A stretch of DNA of 64,000 nt from Roseateles sp. YR242 (lineage in GTDB: Bacteria; Pseudomonadota; Gammaproteobacteria; Burkholderiales; Burkholderiaceae_C). Below are positions 36,059 through 44,316 of this stretch, in pieces; position 1 is the first letter of the stretch, and each line of letters begins with the position of its first letter. The position numbers were made by a program, and so were the translations under genes. The stretch is from NCBI RefSeq assembly GCF_900109745.1, contig NZ_FOAV01000002.1, positions 411,729 through 475,728 of the forward strand, read 5' to 3'. The notes under the pieces were generated by a model that saw nothing but the letters and a program-made list of their open reading frames with translations, did no database searches and was not told the origin of the DNA.

Positions 36059-36104
36059 TGAACATAGGGCTGGTTTCCCCCGGCACGCGCCCGCTAGCGC
36101 TGTC

Positions 36105-36635
36105 CTACTGATAGGTGACGGTGATGGTGAGGCTGTCGGTGTAGGTCCCGGGCGGCACGGTGAGCTGGCGCCCGGGAATCCGACCGTACACGGTAAAGAC
36201 CAGACCTGGCGTCAGCCCCACGGCATCCAATGTCACCGAACCCGCGCCCCGGCCCGTCGAATTGGTGCCGTCGCCCCAGACGGTGGTGTAGTTGCTGTCG
36301 CCATAGACGTTGTAGGACAGCGTGTTGGCGCCTGAGGCCATGCGACGGGTGGCAAAGCTGGACCCGCCTCCCGTGCCCAGATCGACGGTGAAGGGGATCA
36401 GCAAGCCGACCACGCCGCCACAGGTGACCTTGATGGTGCCCGTCGAATCGGTCGTGCCGAACGCCATCGGGTTGTAGGCGGCGAACACGATGTTGGTGAC
36501 CACGACGCTGCACGAGCACAGGGCCGGCAGGCACAAGGCCTGTGCGTGGGAGGCCGCGCCAAGGGCCGAGACACACAGCAGGAGCCGAATCAGGCGCCTG
36601 AGAGGCTTCAGACGGGAACGCAAGAAAGTGGTCAC
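36105..36635 (-). CDS. Spore-coat-U-domain pilus tip subunit (CsuE-like)
   Basis: The 176-aa product has a signal peptide (hydrophobic segment RLIRLLLCVSALGAASHA) and a spore coat U/SCPU pilin fold, with the closing strand YTDSLTITVTYQ. It is the last gene of the chaperone-usher cluster, where Csu tip adhesins sit. Its start overlaps the usher stop by 4 bp. Confidence 0.8.
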   Translation of the reverse strand: MTTFLRSRLKPLRRLIRLLLCVSALGAASHAQALCLPALCSCSVVVTNIVFAAYNPMAFGTTDSTGTIKVTCGGVVGLLIPFTVDLGTGGGSSFATRRMASGANTLSYNVYGDSNYTTVWGDGTNSTGRGAGSVTLDAVGLTPGLVFTVYGRIPGRQLTVPPGTYTDSLTITVTYQ

Positions 36636-39061
36636 TGCGGGCTCCTGGATGAAGAAGGGGTCGTGGCCATCGGCTGGCAGATGATGGTGCCCAGTTCGGG
36701 CAGCTCAAGATCGCCTGGCGGCAGCGTGATGCTCGCATCACAACCGCCGCCAGGCCAGCGCACTTCAATGCGTTGTGGCCCCGGCGCTGCGCCGAGGCCG
36801 GCGACAAAGGCGCGTCCGTCCAGGCCCACCGGGAAGCTGCGGGTCTGGCCGAAGGGGCGCAGATCGGCGCCGGCCGGAATCGGCGCCCCATGCTCGTCCA
36901 CCAGCCGGAAAGTGGCGGTGCGGCTGATGCCGATGGGGAAGCGGATTAGCGAGGCCCGGCGCGCAGCCGGCGTCACCTGCAAGTCCAGGGATTCGATGTC
37001 GGCATCCAGCGGCAGGTCGTCCGCGATCACCCCCACCCGATTGACCTGGTAGCCCCGCAGCGTGGGCAGGAAGGCCCGGCCGCTCGCGTCCGTCCGCGCC
37101 ACCACCTGGTTGTCGTGGGTGACGCGGACATTGGGCTGGTCGGCCACTTCAACCACCGCAAAACCGCCGTCCACACGCCGCCCGGCATAGGCGCTGCCAT
37201 CCAGCCAGGCCATGCCGCCGCTGGCGCCGGCACGCACATCCGTGCGCCCTTGCTGATTGGCAACGCCGCCATTGAGCGCCACGTGGCGGTCCTGCCACTG
37301 CGCCTGCAACTGGCGCCGCCCGCCTGAATCCACCTGCACCTGGTAACCCACCCCTTCGCCCGGCGGCGGGTTGTCCTGGAACTGCACCTGCCACTGCTGC
37401 TGGTTGGGCTGCCCGCCGCCACGCTGGGCCTGCCAGCTGGTGGAGATGTTCTGGTGGTCCCCGAGGGGCAGGGTCCAGAACACGGACATGGCCGTGCCGC
37501 CCCCGTCGCCCGACTTGAGCATGGACAGGCCCACATAGCCCCAACGGCCCAGCCCTCGCCCGGCATTGAATGTCCAGAGCTTGGACGCCACCGACACGCT
37601 GCCGTCGGTCACCGTCCGCTGCGGCAGGCCCTGGTAGACCATGCCCATGCCCAGCCCCCAGCCCTGCCACTGCGTGCTCACCGTGGCCGAGCCGCTCCAG
37701 CGGGCAGAGACCGGCTGCCCCCGCTGCACGAAGCCCGTCGAGGCCCGCCTCACTTCCACCGCGCTGCTCCATCCGAAGCCCTGACGCTCCAGGCCCAGGG
37801 TACCCAGCCAGCCCTGGCGGGCATCCGTCTCATTGCTGCGGCTGCCGGCGGCGGAGACGTTGAGCGTGCCCAGGTCGCCCAGCAGCCAGAGACCGGAGGC
37901 GCCGACAGTCTGCTGGTCGGTAGCGACCTCGCCCCGCCCTTCGGCGGTGAACCGGTCGGTGATGCCACGGCGCCAGGTCACCTGACCGAGTGCACGCCCA
38001 TAGCGGTTGCTCTCAATGCCGTAGTTCTCGCGCAGCCAGCCCAGCTCGAAGCTGTAGCTGTCCAGCCCCGGCTTGAGCAGCGCCGGGCTGATGTAGTAGG
38101 GCTGCACCACCACCTGCTCGCGCCCCAGCAGGTCCTTGACCACCGTGCGGATCTCCCCCTGCCCGGTCACCAGCGGCAGGTCGGTGATGTCAAACGGCCC
38201 GGGCTGAACACGCCCCTGCAGCCGCTGGCTGTTGTTGACAAAGACATCCACCGTCGATGGCAACGAGGCCTCCCCCTTCAAGGTCGGCAGCGGGAAGCTC
38301 AGAAAGCCGGGGCGCAGGGTGAAGTCCGACGCCCACTGCACGCCGCCCATGCGCAGCGCGCGGCCCCAACTGCCGGCTTGGGCAATGGTGTCCCCCAGGC
38401 GCAGGCTGGCGAGCTGCTCGGGCCGGTCCATGGTCCACCGGGTATCCAGCCGGGTCCAGCCGCCATCACTGCGATAGAGGTGCAGGTGGCTGAGATCGCC
38501 GCTGCCGGTCAGCACACCGATCTCCGCCAGGCCGTCCAGGGTGGCGTCGCCGCCCAGCCGGCGTTGCCATTGCAGGTCGTAGTTGCCAAACAGCCCGAAC
38601 TGGGCCGGCAGCGTGACCTGCGTGGCAGCGCGATCCAGCTCGATCTTCTGGTCGCTGAAGGCCTGCGGAGGCGCCTCGATCTCCAGGGTCTGGCTCAGTT
38701 CCTCGATGCGCCAGCGCACCAGTTCCCCCGGCGCGTCGCTGAGGATGAGATAGAGCTCGTTGTCGATCATCCGCGGCGGCAGGGCGGGGGGCCGCAGCTT
38801 GAGTTCCTGCCAGAGCACCTGCGGCATGGCCAGCCCTTCCTGGACCCGCACCGCACGCACCGTCTGGGGGCGCGCTTCGCCATTGATGCGCAGGCCCAGC
38901 AGCAGGGTCTCGCCAAAACGCGGCGCCGCCGCCGCCCGCTCCGCAGCCAGCCGCTCCAGGGTGCGTTGCAATTCTTCCGCCGACACCTGTCCAGCCGCCG
39001 CCAGCGGCGCGGCCAGCAGGGCCGCACACCAGTTACTGGGCCGTCGTGCCCAGCGCCACAT
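36632..39061 (-). CDS. Outer-membrane usher of the Csu type
   Basis: The 809-aa usher threads pilin subunits through the outer membrane. It has a signal peptide (AALLAAPLAAAGQVSA), a periplasmic N-domain (about 30-130), a large barrel (TLPAQFGLFGNYDLQW to GMAWLDGSAYAGRRV), and a C-terminal part with FLPTLRGYQVNRVGV typical of ushers. The start at 39061 overlaps the chaperone gene by 29 bp. The repeated GLGMGMVYQG region marks barrel strands. Confidence 0.88.
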   Translation of the reverse strand: MWRWARRPSNWCAALLAAPLAAAGQVSAEELQRTLERLAAERAAAAPRFGETLLLGLRINGEARPQTVRAVRVQEGLAMPQVLWQELKLRPPALPPRMIDNELYLILSDAPGELVRWRIEELSQTLEIEAPPQAFSDQKIELDRAATQVTLPAQFGLFGNYDLQWQRRLGGDATLDGLAEIGVLTGSGDLSHLHLYRSDGGWTRLDTRWTMDRPEQLASLRLGDTIAQAGSWGRALRMGGVQWASDFTLRPGFLSFPLPTLKGEASLPSTVDVFVNNSQRLQGRVQPGPFDITDLPLVTGQGEIRTVVKDLLGREQVVVQPYYISPALLKPGLDSYSFELGWLRENYGIESNRYGRALGQVTWRRGITDRFTAEGRGEVATDQQTVGASGLWLLGDLGTLNVSAAGSRSNETDARQGWLGTLGLERQGFGWSSAVEVRRASTGFVQRGQPVSARWSGSATVSTQWQGWGLGMGMVYQGLPQRTVTDGSVSVASKLWTFNAGRGLGRWGYVGLSMLKSGDGGGTAMSVFWTLPLGDHQNISTSWQAQRGGGQPNQQQWQVQFQDNPPPGEGVGYQVQVDSGGRRQLQAQWQDRHVALNGGVANQQGRTDVRAGASGGMAWLDGSAYAGRRVDGGFAVVEVADQPNVRVTHDNQVVARTDASGRAFLPTLRGYQVNRVGVIADDLPLDADIESLDLQVTPAARRASLIRFPIGISRTATFRLVDEHGAPIPAGADLRPFGQTRSFPVGLDGRAFVAGLGAAPGPQRIEVRWPGGGCDASITLPPGDLELPELGTIICQPMATTPSSSRSPQ

Positions 39062-39800
39062 TTTGCAGGCCCTGGTCAGTCATGACCTGGAGCGTGCTGC
39101 TGGGGTTGGTGGGTGTGGCAATGCGGAAGGTTCTCTGCTCACCAGGGAAGATGACACTCTGTGCACCGGACACGGCCAGTACCTTGTTGTCGCCGGTCGC
39201 CCCGCTCAGCCGCAATTCGCTGACCTTGAGATGGACGTTGCCATTGTTGGCGACCGTGGCCACCGTCTCGCCGCTGGAGGCCCGCTGGACCTGCCAGTTC
39301 TGCGCGCGCTTGACCTGGTTGGGGGCCACATACACCGGCACCCGCAAGGCCACCAGCACCCGCACCTGCCCTGACACCCGGTTCTCGCTGGCGCGCGCAA
39401 CCGGCACCTCTCGCAGCACCATCCGGTAGGTGGCCTCCTGCTGCAGGTCGGGCGTGCGCCGCAGGCCCACACGCAGGATCTGCGTCTGGCCGGGCTGCAG
39501 GGTGAAGATGGGCGGGTTGACGATCAGCTCCTGCGTCGGGGCGTCGATGTCCTGGCCCGCCTGCCGGGTCCAGGCAATCGCCTCCGCCTGCATCACCACC
39601 ACTTCGTTGCCGTTGTTCTGCACCTGCACGGTGGCGCGGTCGTTCTGGCGGTCCAGATGCACATTGACGGGCATGATGCTGACGTCGGCCGCCCAGGCCA
39701 CAGCCCCGGCCGCCAGCAGCCAGAGACCCGCGCACATCGTGCGCATCCTGCATAAGCCGCCTCGCATCCGGGCGGCCCATCGTGATCGAGATCTGTCCAT
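39033..39800 (-). CDS. Periplasmic pilus chaperone (CsuC-like)
   Basis: The 255-aa protein folds pilin subunits in the periplasm. It has a signal peptide (AGLWLLAAGAVAWA) and two Ig-like domains; the Arg in TYRMVLREVPV and Lys/Arg near the N-domain cleft fit the FGL/FGS chaperone pattern. I chose the start at 39800 because AAGGAGG lies 6 nt upstream; a shorter one would only trim the signal peptide. Confidence 0.85.
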   Translation of the reverse strand: MDRSRSRWAARMRGGLCRMRTMCAGLWLLAAGAVAWAADVSIMPVNVHLDRQNDRATVQVQNNGNEVVVMQAEAIAWTRQAGQDIDAPTQELIVNPPIFTLQPGQTQILRVGLRRTPDLQQEATYRMVLREVPVARASENRVSGQVRVLVALRVPVYVAPNQVKRAQNWQVQRASSGETVATVANNGNVHLKVSELRLSGATGDNKVLAVSGAQSVIFPGEQRTFRIATPTNPSSTLQVMTDQGLQNVALGTTAQ

Positions 39801-39864
39801 CTGTCCCCTCCTTGCGGTGGGCACCTGCCGATCACGGCCAGCACCCCACCCGCGCTGCAAGCGT

Positions 39865-40374
39865 TCAATAACTGATCGTCACGGTGACGGTGTCGGTGTA
39901 CACCCCCGGCGGAATGCCGGTCAGCGAAGGCAACCGGCCGTAGATCAGGATGTTTTGCGGATTGCCGGATCCCTGGGCGCTATAGGTGGCACTGGCGGTG
40001 CCATTGCCCCAGATCGAGGTGCGCCCGGTGTCCACATAGAGTTGGTAAGGCAGCGAATAGCTGCCGCTTTTGAGCACCCGCCCCGTGTAATTCGTGCCAC
40101 CACCAGTATTGGTGCCCGCATTGAGCGAGATGGTGTACGGAGTGGTGGCAGTGCATTGCACCGTCAAGGTGGACGTGGCGTCAGTCGCGCCCCCACTCAC
40201 CGGATTGAGCGCATTGCCGAAGTTCAGGGTGGTGCCTGATAACGAGCATGAACTCGTGACCAGCACGGACGCCCCGATGGCGCTGTTCACGGTACCGGCC
40301 ATGGCCGGCTGAAAAGTCACTGCGGCGCCCAAGCATGCTGCCGCTGCTGTCATCGCATAGCTGTGCCAATGCAT
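39865..40374 (-). CDS. Major Csu-type pilin (spore coat U domain)
   Basis: The 169-aa product has a signal peptide (AAAACLGAAVTFQPAMA) and a SCPU-type pilin sequence with paired Cys (SSCSLSG, VQCTATTPY) and a closing strand YTDTVTVTISY for donor-strand exchange. It is first in the cluster, so it is probably the major shaft subunit. Confidence 0.85.
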   Translation of the reverse strand: MHWHSYAMTAAAACLGAAVTFQPAMAGTVNSAIGASVLVTSSCSLSGTTLNFGNALNPVSGGATDATSTLTVQCTATTPYTISLNAGTNTGGGTNYTGRVLKSGSYSLPYQLYVDTGRTSIWGNGTASATYSAQGSGNPQNILIYGRLPSLTGIPPGVYTDTVTVTISY

Positions 40375-40571
40375 AAGCCGCTTTGCTGGACGATCCTGTA
40401 CGGCGCATACTTTCTCACGACTAAGGGCTCCCCTCTAAAGTGGGTGCTCGGTTCGTGAAATGGGGCATGGGCGGACAGGTTGAATTCAGTTCCAATCTAT
40501 CCATCGACAACAACACATAGCTTTCAGCCCAGGTCTGGGTGTCAGTGCTGATGTAACAAGTCTTCAGACAC

Positions 40572-41096
40572 ATGAACAACGCTGCAACGATCACCGCGCT
40601 GAGGGTCGTCCTGTTTTCTGTCCTCGCTGCCCTGCTGTCCTTCGGCGTCGAGGCGGCCCCCAACACCACCAGCGGCACGCTCACCGTGGGCGCCACCATC
40701 CTCGTGGCCTGCAATGTGGCCGGTGGCACCCTGAACTTCGGCAGCACCATCGATCCGCTGCAAAGCAGTGGCCCCATCGATGCCAGCACCAATCTGTCGG
40801 TCACCTGCACCAACACCACGCCTTACAGCGTTGCACTGAGCGCGGGTGCCAATGCGGGCGGCCTGAACGCCTTCAGCGCTCGCGCCATGAAAAGCGGTAC
40901 CAACTCGCTGCCCTACCAGCTGTATCTGGACGCGGCCCACAGCAAGGTGTGGGGCAATGGCACCAACAGCAGTGTTCACACCGGCACCGGCACCGGCACG
41001 CAACAATCGCTGACCGTGTATGGCCGCTTGCCAACCGTCGCGAATGCCGTGCCGGGCGACTATTCGGATACCGTCACGGTGACGATCACCTACTGA
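40572..41096 (+). CDS. Divergent Csu-type pilin-like protein
   Basis: The 174-aa product is closely related to the pilin at 39865-40374: SLPYQLYLDA, VWGNGT, YGRLPTV, and YSDTVTVTITY match almost word for word. It has a signal peptide (VVLFSVLAALLSFGVEA). It is transcribed divergently from the pilus operon across a 197-bp gap and ends in a terminator. It may be an alternative or minor subunit. Confidence 0.82.
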   Translation: MNNAATITALRVVLFSVLAALLSFGVEAAPNTTSGTLTVGATILVACNVAGGTLNFGSTIDPLQSSGPIDASTNLSVTCTNTTPYSVALSAGANAGGLNAFSARAMKSGTNSLPYQLYLDAAHSKVWGNGTNSSVHTGTGTGTQQSLTVYGRLPTVANAVPGDYSDTVTVTITY

Positions 41097-41114
41097 CGAC
41101 CGCGCCCCCAAGAC

Positions 41115-41138
41115 AAAGGCCGCCCAAGGGCGGCCTTT
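41115..41138 (+). terminator. Intrinsic terminator after the divergent pilin
   Basis: The stem AAAGGCCGCCC/GGGCGGCCTTT closes on AA, followed by GCGTTTTC. It lies between convergent genes and can serve both. Confidence 0.8.
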
Positions 41139-41156
41139 GCGTTTTCAGGCGCCAGG

Positions 41157-42260
41157 TCAGACCGATGCCGGCTGATAGCGCTCCAGCCAATGCGCATAAG
41201 GTGCCGGCAGCACCCACGACGGACGTTGCTGCTTGAGCTTCATCGCCGTGTGGTAAGGCCAATGCGGGTTGGCCAGTTGTGCACGGCCCACCATCACCAG
41301 GTCCATCTGGCCGGACGCCACCGCGTGCTCCGCCAGTTCCGCCGTGTCGATGCCCCAGGACGATGCCACCGGGAGGCCGGCTTCACGCTTCACGCGATCA
41401 GCAATGGGCCCCAGGAATGCGGGGCCCCAAGGGATCTGCGCGTCCGGTGTGGAGAAACCCACGCTCACGTTCAGCAGGTCCAGGCCCGCTTCCCGCATCT
41501 GGCGCGTCAGGCCGATGGCCTCCGCCAGCGTCTCTTCATCACGGCCATCAAACTCGATCACACCGAAGCGCGCCGTCAGCGGCAGCGATTCCGGCCAGAC
41601 CTCGCGCACCGCCTTGAGCGTCTCCAGCAGGAAGCGGCCACGGTTGGCGGCACTGCCGCCGTAGTCGTCGGTGCGCTGGTTGGCATGCACTGAGAAGAAG
41701 CTCTGCGCCAGGTAGCCGTGCGCAAAGTGAAGCTCCAGCCACTGGAAGCCGGCATCACGCGCGCGGCGGGCAGCCGCCACGAAGGCATCGCGCACCCGCG
41801 CAATGTCTTGCGTCGTCATGGCCTGCGGTACGCGCGGCAGGTGCTTGCCAAAGGCCACGGCGGAAGGAGCAACCGTGGTCCAGGCGCGCGGGTCGCCTGC
41901 GGGGATGTGGTCGTCGCCCTGCCAGGGCAGGTTGGCACTGGCCTTGCGGCCGGCATGGCCGATCTGGATGCCGGCCACGGCACCACCGGCCTTGATAGAG
42001 GCCGCAATCTCGGCCAGGCCGTTCGCATGCTGGTCACTCCACAGGCCCAGGCAGCCCGGCGTGATGCGGCCTTCGGGCAGCACACCCGTCGCTTCAACGA
42101 TCACCAGGCCGGAGCCGCCACGCGCCAGTCCGGCGTAGTGGGCCTTGTGCCAGTCATTGACCAGGCCATCCACTGCGCTGTATTGGCACATCGGCGGCAC
42201 GGCGATACGGTTGCGCAGCGTGACGCTCTTGAGGGAGAACGGGGAAAAGAGAGCGGACAT
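41157..42260 (-). CDS. Old Yellow Enzyme family NADH:flavin oxidoreductase
   Basis: The 367-aa protein is an FMN-binding ene reductase of the YqjM/NamA type. MSALFSPFSLKSVTLRNRIAV is the typical N-terminus, with PMCQYSAVDG, the His-based substrate site in LHFAHGYLAQSFF, and FMN motif VGRAQLANP. The start at 42260 follows AGGAG by 4 nt. It reduces activated C=C bonds of electron-poor substrates; the natural one is unknown. Confidence 0.93.
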   Translation of the reverse strand: MSALFSPFSLKSVTLRNRIAVPPMCQYSAVDGLVNDWHKAHYAGLARGGSGLVIVEATGVLPEGRITPGCLGLWSDQHANGLAEIAASIKAGGAVAGIQIGHAGRKASANLPWQGDDHIPAGDPRAWTTVAPSAVAFGKHLPRVPQAMTTQDIARVRDAFVAAARRARDAGFQWLELHFAHGYLAQSFFSVHANQRTDDYGGSAANRGRFLLETLKAVREVWPESLPLTARFGVIEFDGRDEETLAEAIGLTRQMREAGLDLLNVSVGFSTPDAQIPWGPAFLGPIADRVKREAGLPVASSWGIDTAELAEHAVASGQMDLVMVGRAQLANPHWPYHTAMKLKQQRPSWVLPAPYAHWLERYQPASV

Positions 42261-42627
42261 GGGACTCCTGGAAAGATGGCAAGGCGCCGTGTAGCGCTGT
42301 AGTGGTGTAGAGGACGGCAGAACGACAGAGCACAACTGCGCAAGGCGTGGAAAGCTGAGCCGCAGGTCGGCGGGAGGGGTCACATCAGGGCGTCCCTGCC
42401 CGTTGCAAGCCACGGGATGGGTCGAAGGGGCGACCAGCGGACGCCCATCAAACCGACTTTCATGTCGTAAAACGTACGGCGTGTTTCGCACACGTGTCGC
42501 GGTATGTCGTCGCTGTTACACCACAAGGAATAACCGGACGCCGAACTGTGTGACCTTTGGCCGAGTTCTTTTTGGGAGCCCCTGCCTAAACTCGTTTGCA
42601 ACTAGAAGCAATTCGGGCAACAAGAAC
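42261..42627. other. Divergent intergenic region
   Basis: These 367 bp between the divergent OYE gene and a small secreted-protein gene hold no ORF of merit. Promoters for both should lie here, but no strong -35/-10 pair stood out. A short inverted repeat CGTGT...ACACG lies near 42478-42494. Confidence 0.5.
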
Positions 42628-43020
42628 ATGCGTATGACCTACCGCGGGTTGATGGCTGCTGTGCTGACCGCTGTTTCCTTTGGCGTGCTGGCGCAGGTGC
42701 CCTACGTCTTCACCTACAACCCGGGCCCCAACCGCGGGACCAAATGGGTGGTGAAGGCGTCTGACGGCGTGGATGAGTCGGCCGCCTCGGTGCTGACCGA
42801 CGCCCCGCGCGCCGTCTGGGCACGGGTCTGCTACACCATCGGCCCGTCGGACAGCGTCGTCACTCTGTACGCGCAGACCGGCAACCGTGATCCCAAGGGC
42901 ACCGAGCTGGCCTGGGGCGGTTGCGCCGATGTGTTCGGCACCAGCATCTGGATCGGCAACCCGCATGGCCAGCCTGTCGGCGGCTATTACGGGATCGCCC
43001 CCGCCACGCCGGCGCCCTGA
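42628..43020 (+). CDS. Small secreted protein of unknown function
   Basis: The 130-aa product starts with a signal peptide (GLMAAVLTAVSFGVLAQV) and has no recognisable motif; two Cys (ARVCYTIG, GGCADV) may form a disulfide. It ends 118 bp before the CsgG-like gene and is co-directional, so the two may be co-transcribed. The ATG at 42634 is an alternative start. No family is recognised. Confidence 0.55.
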   Translation: MRMTYRGLMAAVLTAVSFGVLAQVPYVFTYNPGPNRGTKWVVKASDGVDESAASVLTDAPRAVWARVCYTIGPSDSVVTLYAQTGNRDPKGTELAWGGCADVFGTSIWIGNPHGQPVGGYYGIAPATPAP

Positions 43021-43138
43021 GCGCCGCCCGCTTCGTCGGATCGACTGGTTGACCGATCGATTGATCCCCTGGCAGGCGGGCACCCGCCCGGCCTTGCCTT
43101 CTCGCCTGTTCCGTTGAGAACCCATCTGGAGGAATTTC

Positions 43139-44086
43139 ATGTCTGCTGCTCTCGCTCCCCTCGCCCGTTCGGTGCTGAAGCCCGCGCTCCTGTTGTCCCC
43201 GCTGCTTCTGGCCGGCTGCCTGGCGACGGCGCCGACCATGGGCGAGAACAAGGGCACGGTCTCGGGGGCGGCCGGCGGCGCCACGGCCGAGAACCAGAAC
43301 TCCAAGCTGGAGCATTGCGACGAAACGCTGGGCACCCTGTCCCTGTACGAAGACCCGCAGGCGCCTTGGTGGTCGCAGATGCGTGAGCGCCAACTGGGTT
43401 CCACCCTGCCGGTCATCCGCCTGATGGTGCAGCAGAGCAATTGCTTCGTGGTCGTGGAGCGCGGCAAGGCCTTCGCCAACATGGAGCGTGAACGTGCCCT
43501 GATGCAGTCCGGCGAAACCCGTGCCGGCAGCAACTTCGGCCAGGGCCAGATCGTCGCGGCCGACTACACCCTGTCTCCGGAAGTTCAGTTTTCCGGCAAG
43601 ACCGGTGGCGGTGGCGGCGGCATCGGGACCGGCGCGTTGGGCCTGATCACCGCCGTGGCGGCCAGCGTGAACCAGAACGAGGCCTCCACCACGCTGCTGC
43701 TGGTGGACAACCGCTCGGGCGTGCAGATCTCTGCGGCCGAAGGCACGGCCAAGAACTTCGACTTCGGCGTCCTGGGTGGTGGCCTGTTCGGCAATACCGC
43801 GGTGGCGGGTGGCGCCTACGCCAAGACCCCGGCCGGCAAGGTCGTGACCGCCGCATTCGCCGATTCGTTCAACCAGATGGTCAAGGCCCTGCGCAACTAC
43901 AAGGCGCAGCAGGTCAAGGGTGGCCTGGGTACCGGTGGCCGGCTGGGCGTGCAGGGCGGCTCCACCGCAGCCTCCAAGGACGCCGATGCCGCAGCGGCAA
44001 AGCCCGCCGCCGCCGCCAAGCCGGCCGCCAAGAAGGCGGCGGCCAAGCCGAGCACCACCACCACGCCGCCAGCGACCACCAAGTAA
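43139..44086 (+). CDS. CsgG/HfaB-like lipoprotein
   Basis: The 315-aa protein has a lipoprotein signal (LLLSPLLLAGC, cut before Cys27) and a body with CsgG-type motifs (CFVVVERGKAFANMERER, ADYTLSPEVQFSG, TTLLLVDNRSGVQISAAEG). CsgG family members form outer-membrane export pores for curli or holdfast material. The C-terminal 70 residues are a low-complexity Ala/Lys/Thr tail. GGAGG lies 6 nt upstream of the start. No curli genes are adjacent, so the cargo is unknown. Confidence 0.75.
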   Translation: MSAALAPLARSVLKPALLLSPLLLAGCLATAPTMGENKGTVSGAAGGATAENQNSKLEHCDETLGTLSLYEDPQAPWWSQMRERQLGSTLPVIRLMVQQSNCFVVVERGKAFANMERERALMQSGETRAGSNFGQGQIVAADYTLSPEVQFSGKTGGGGGGIGTGALGLITAVAASVNQNEASTTLLLVDNRSGVQISAAEGTAKNFDFGVLGGGLFGNTAVAGGAYAKTPAGKVVTAAFADSFNQMVKALRNYKAQQVKGGLGTGGRLGVQGGSTAASKDADAAAAKPAAAAKPAAKKAAAKPSTTTTPPATTK

Positions 44087-44191
44087 ACACTTGGAAGACA
44101 GTCCGCAGGTACTTGGCTGCGGCACCGCTGCGCTGCCGCTGTGCCTGTTGCTGTCCCGCCGCCCTCCCGGCGGCCGCGTGACGTAACGTCT

Positions 44192-44230
44192 GACACCCGC
44201 GATGTCTTCTCTCGCGGGTGTCCCTTTTTT
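44192..44230 (+). terminator. Intrinsic terminator after the CsgG-like gene
   Basis: A perfect 11-bp stem (GACACCCGCGA with its complement), loop TGTCTTCTC, then CC and six T residues (44225-44230). It is 105 bp after the CsgG-like stop and 87 bp before the next gene. Confidence 0.9.
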
Positions 44231-44316
44231 CCGCCGCTGGGTCTGCCGCTTGCTGACAGCGTAAGCGCTGCTTCGGCCGCTCCGCTCTCTCTCGACCTCC
44301 GGGAAAGGAGGCTCTC

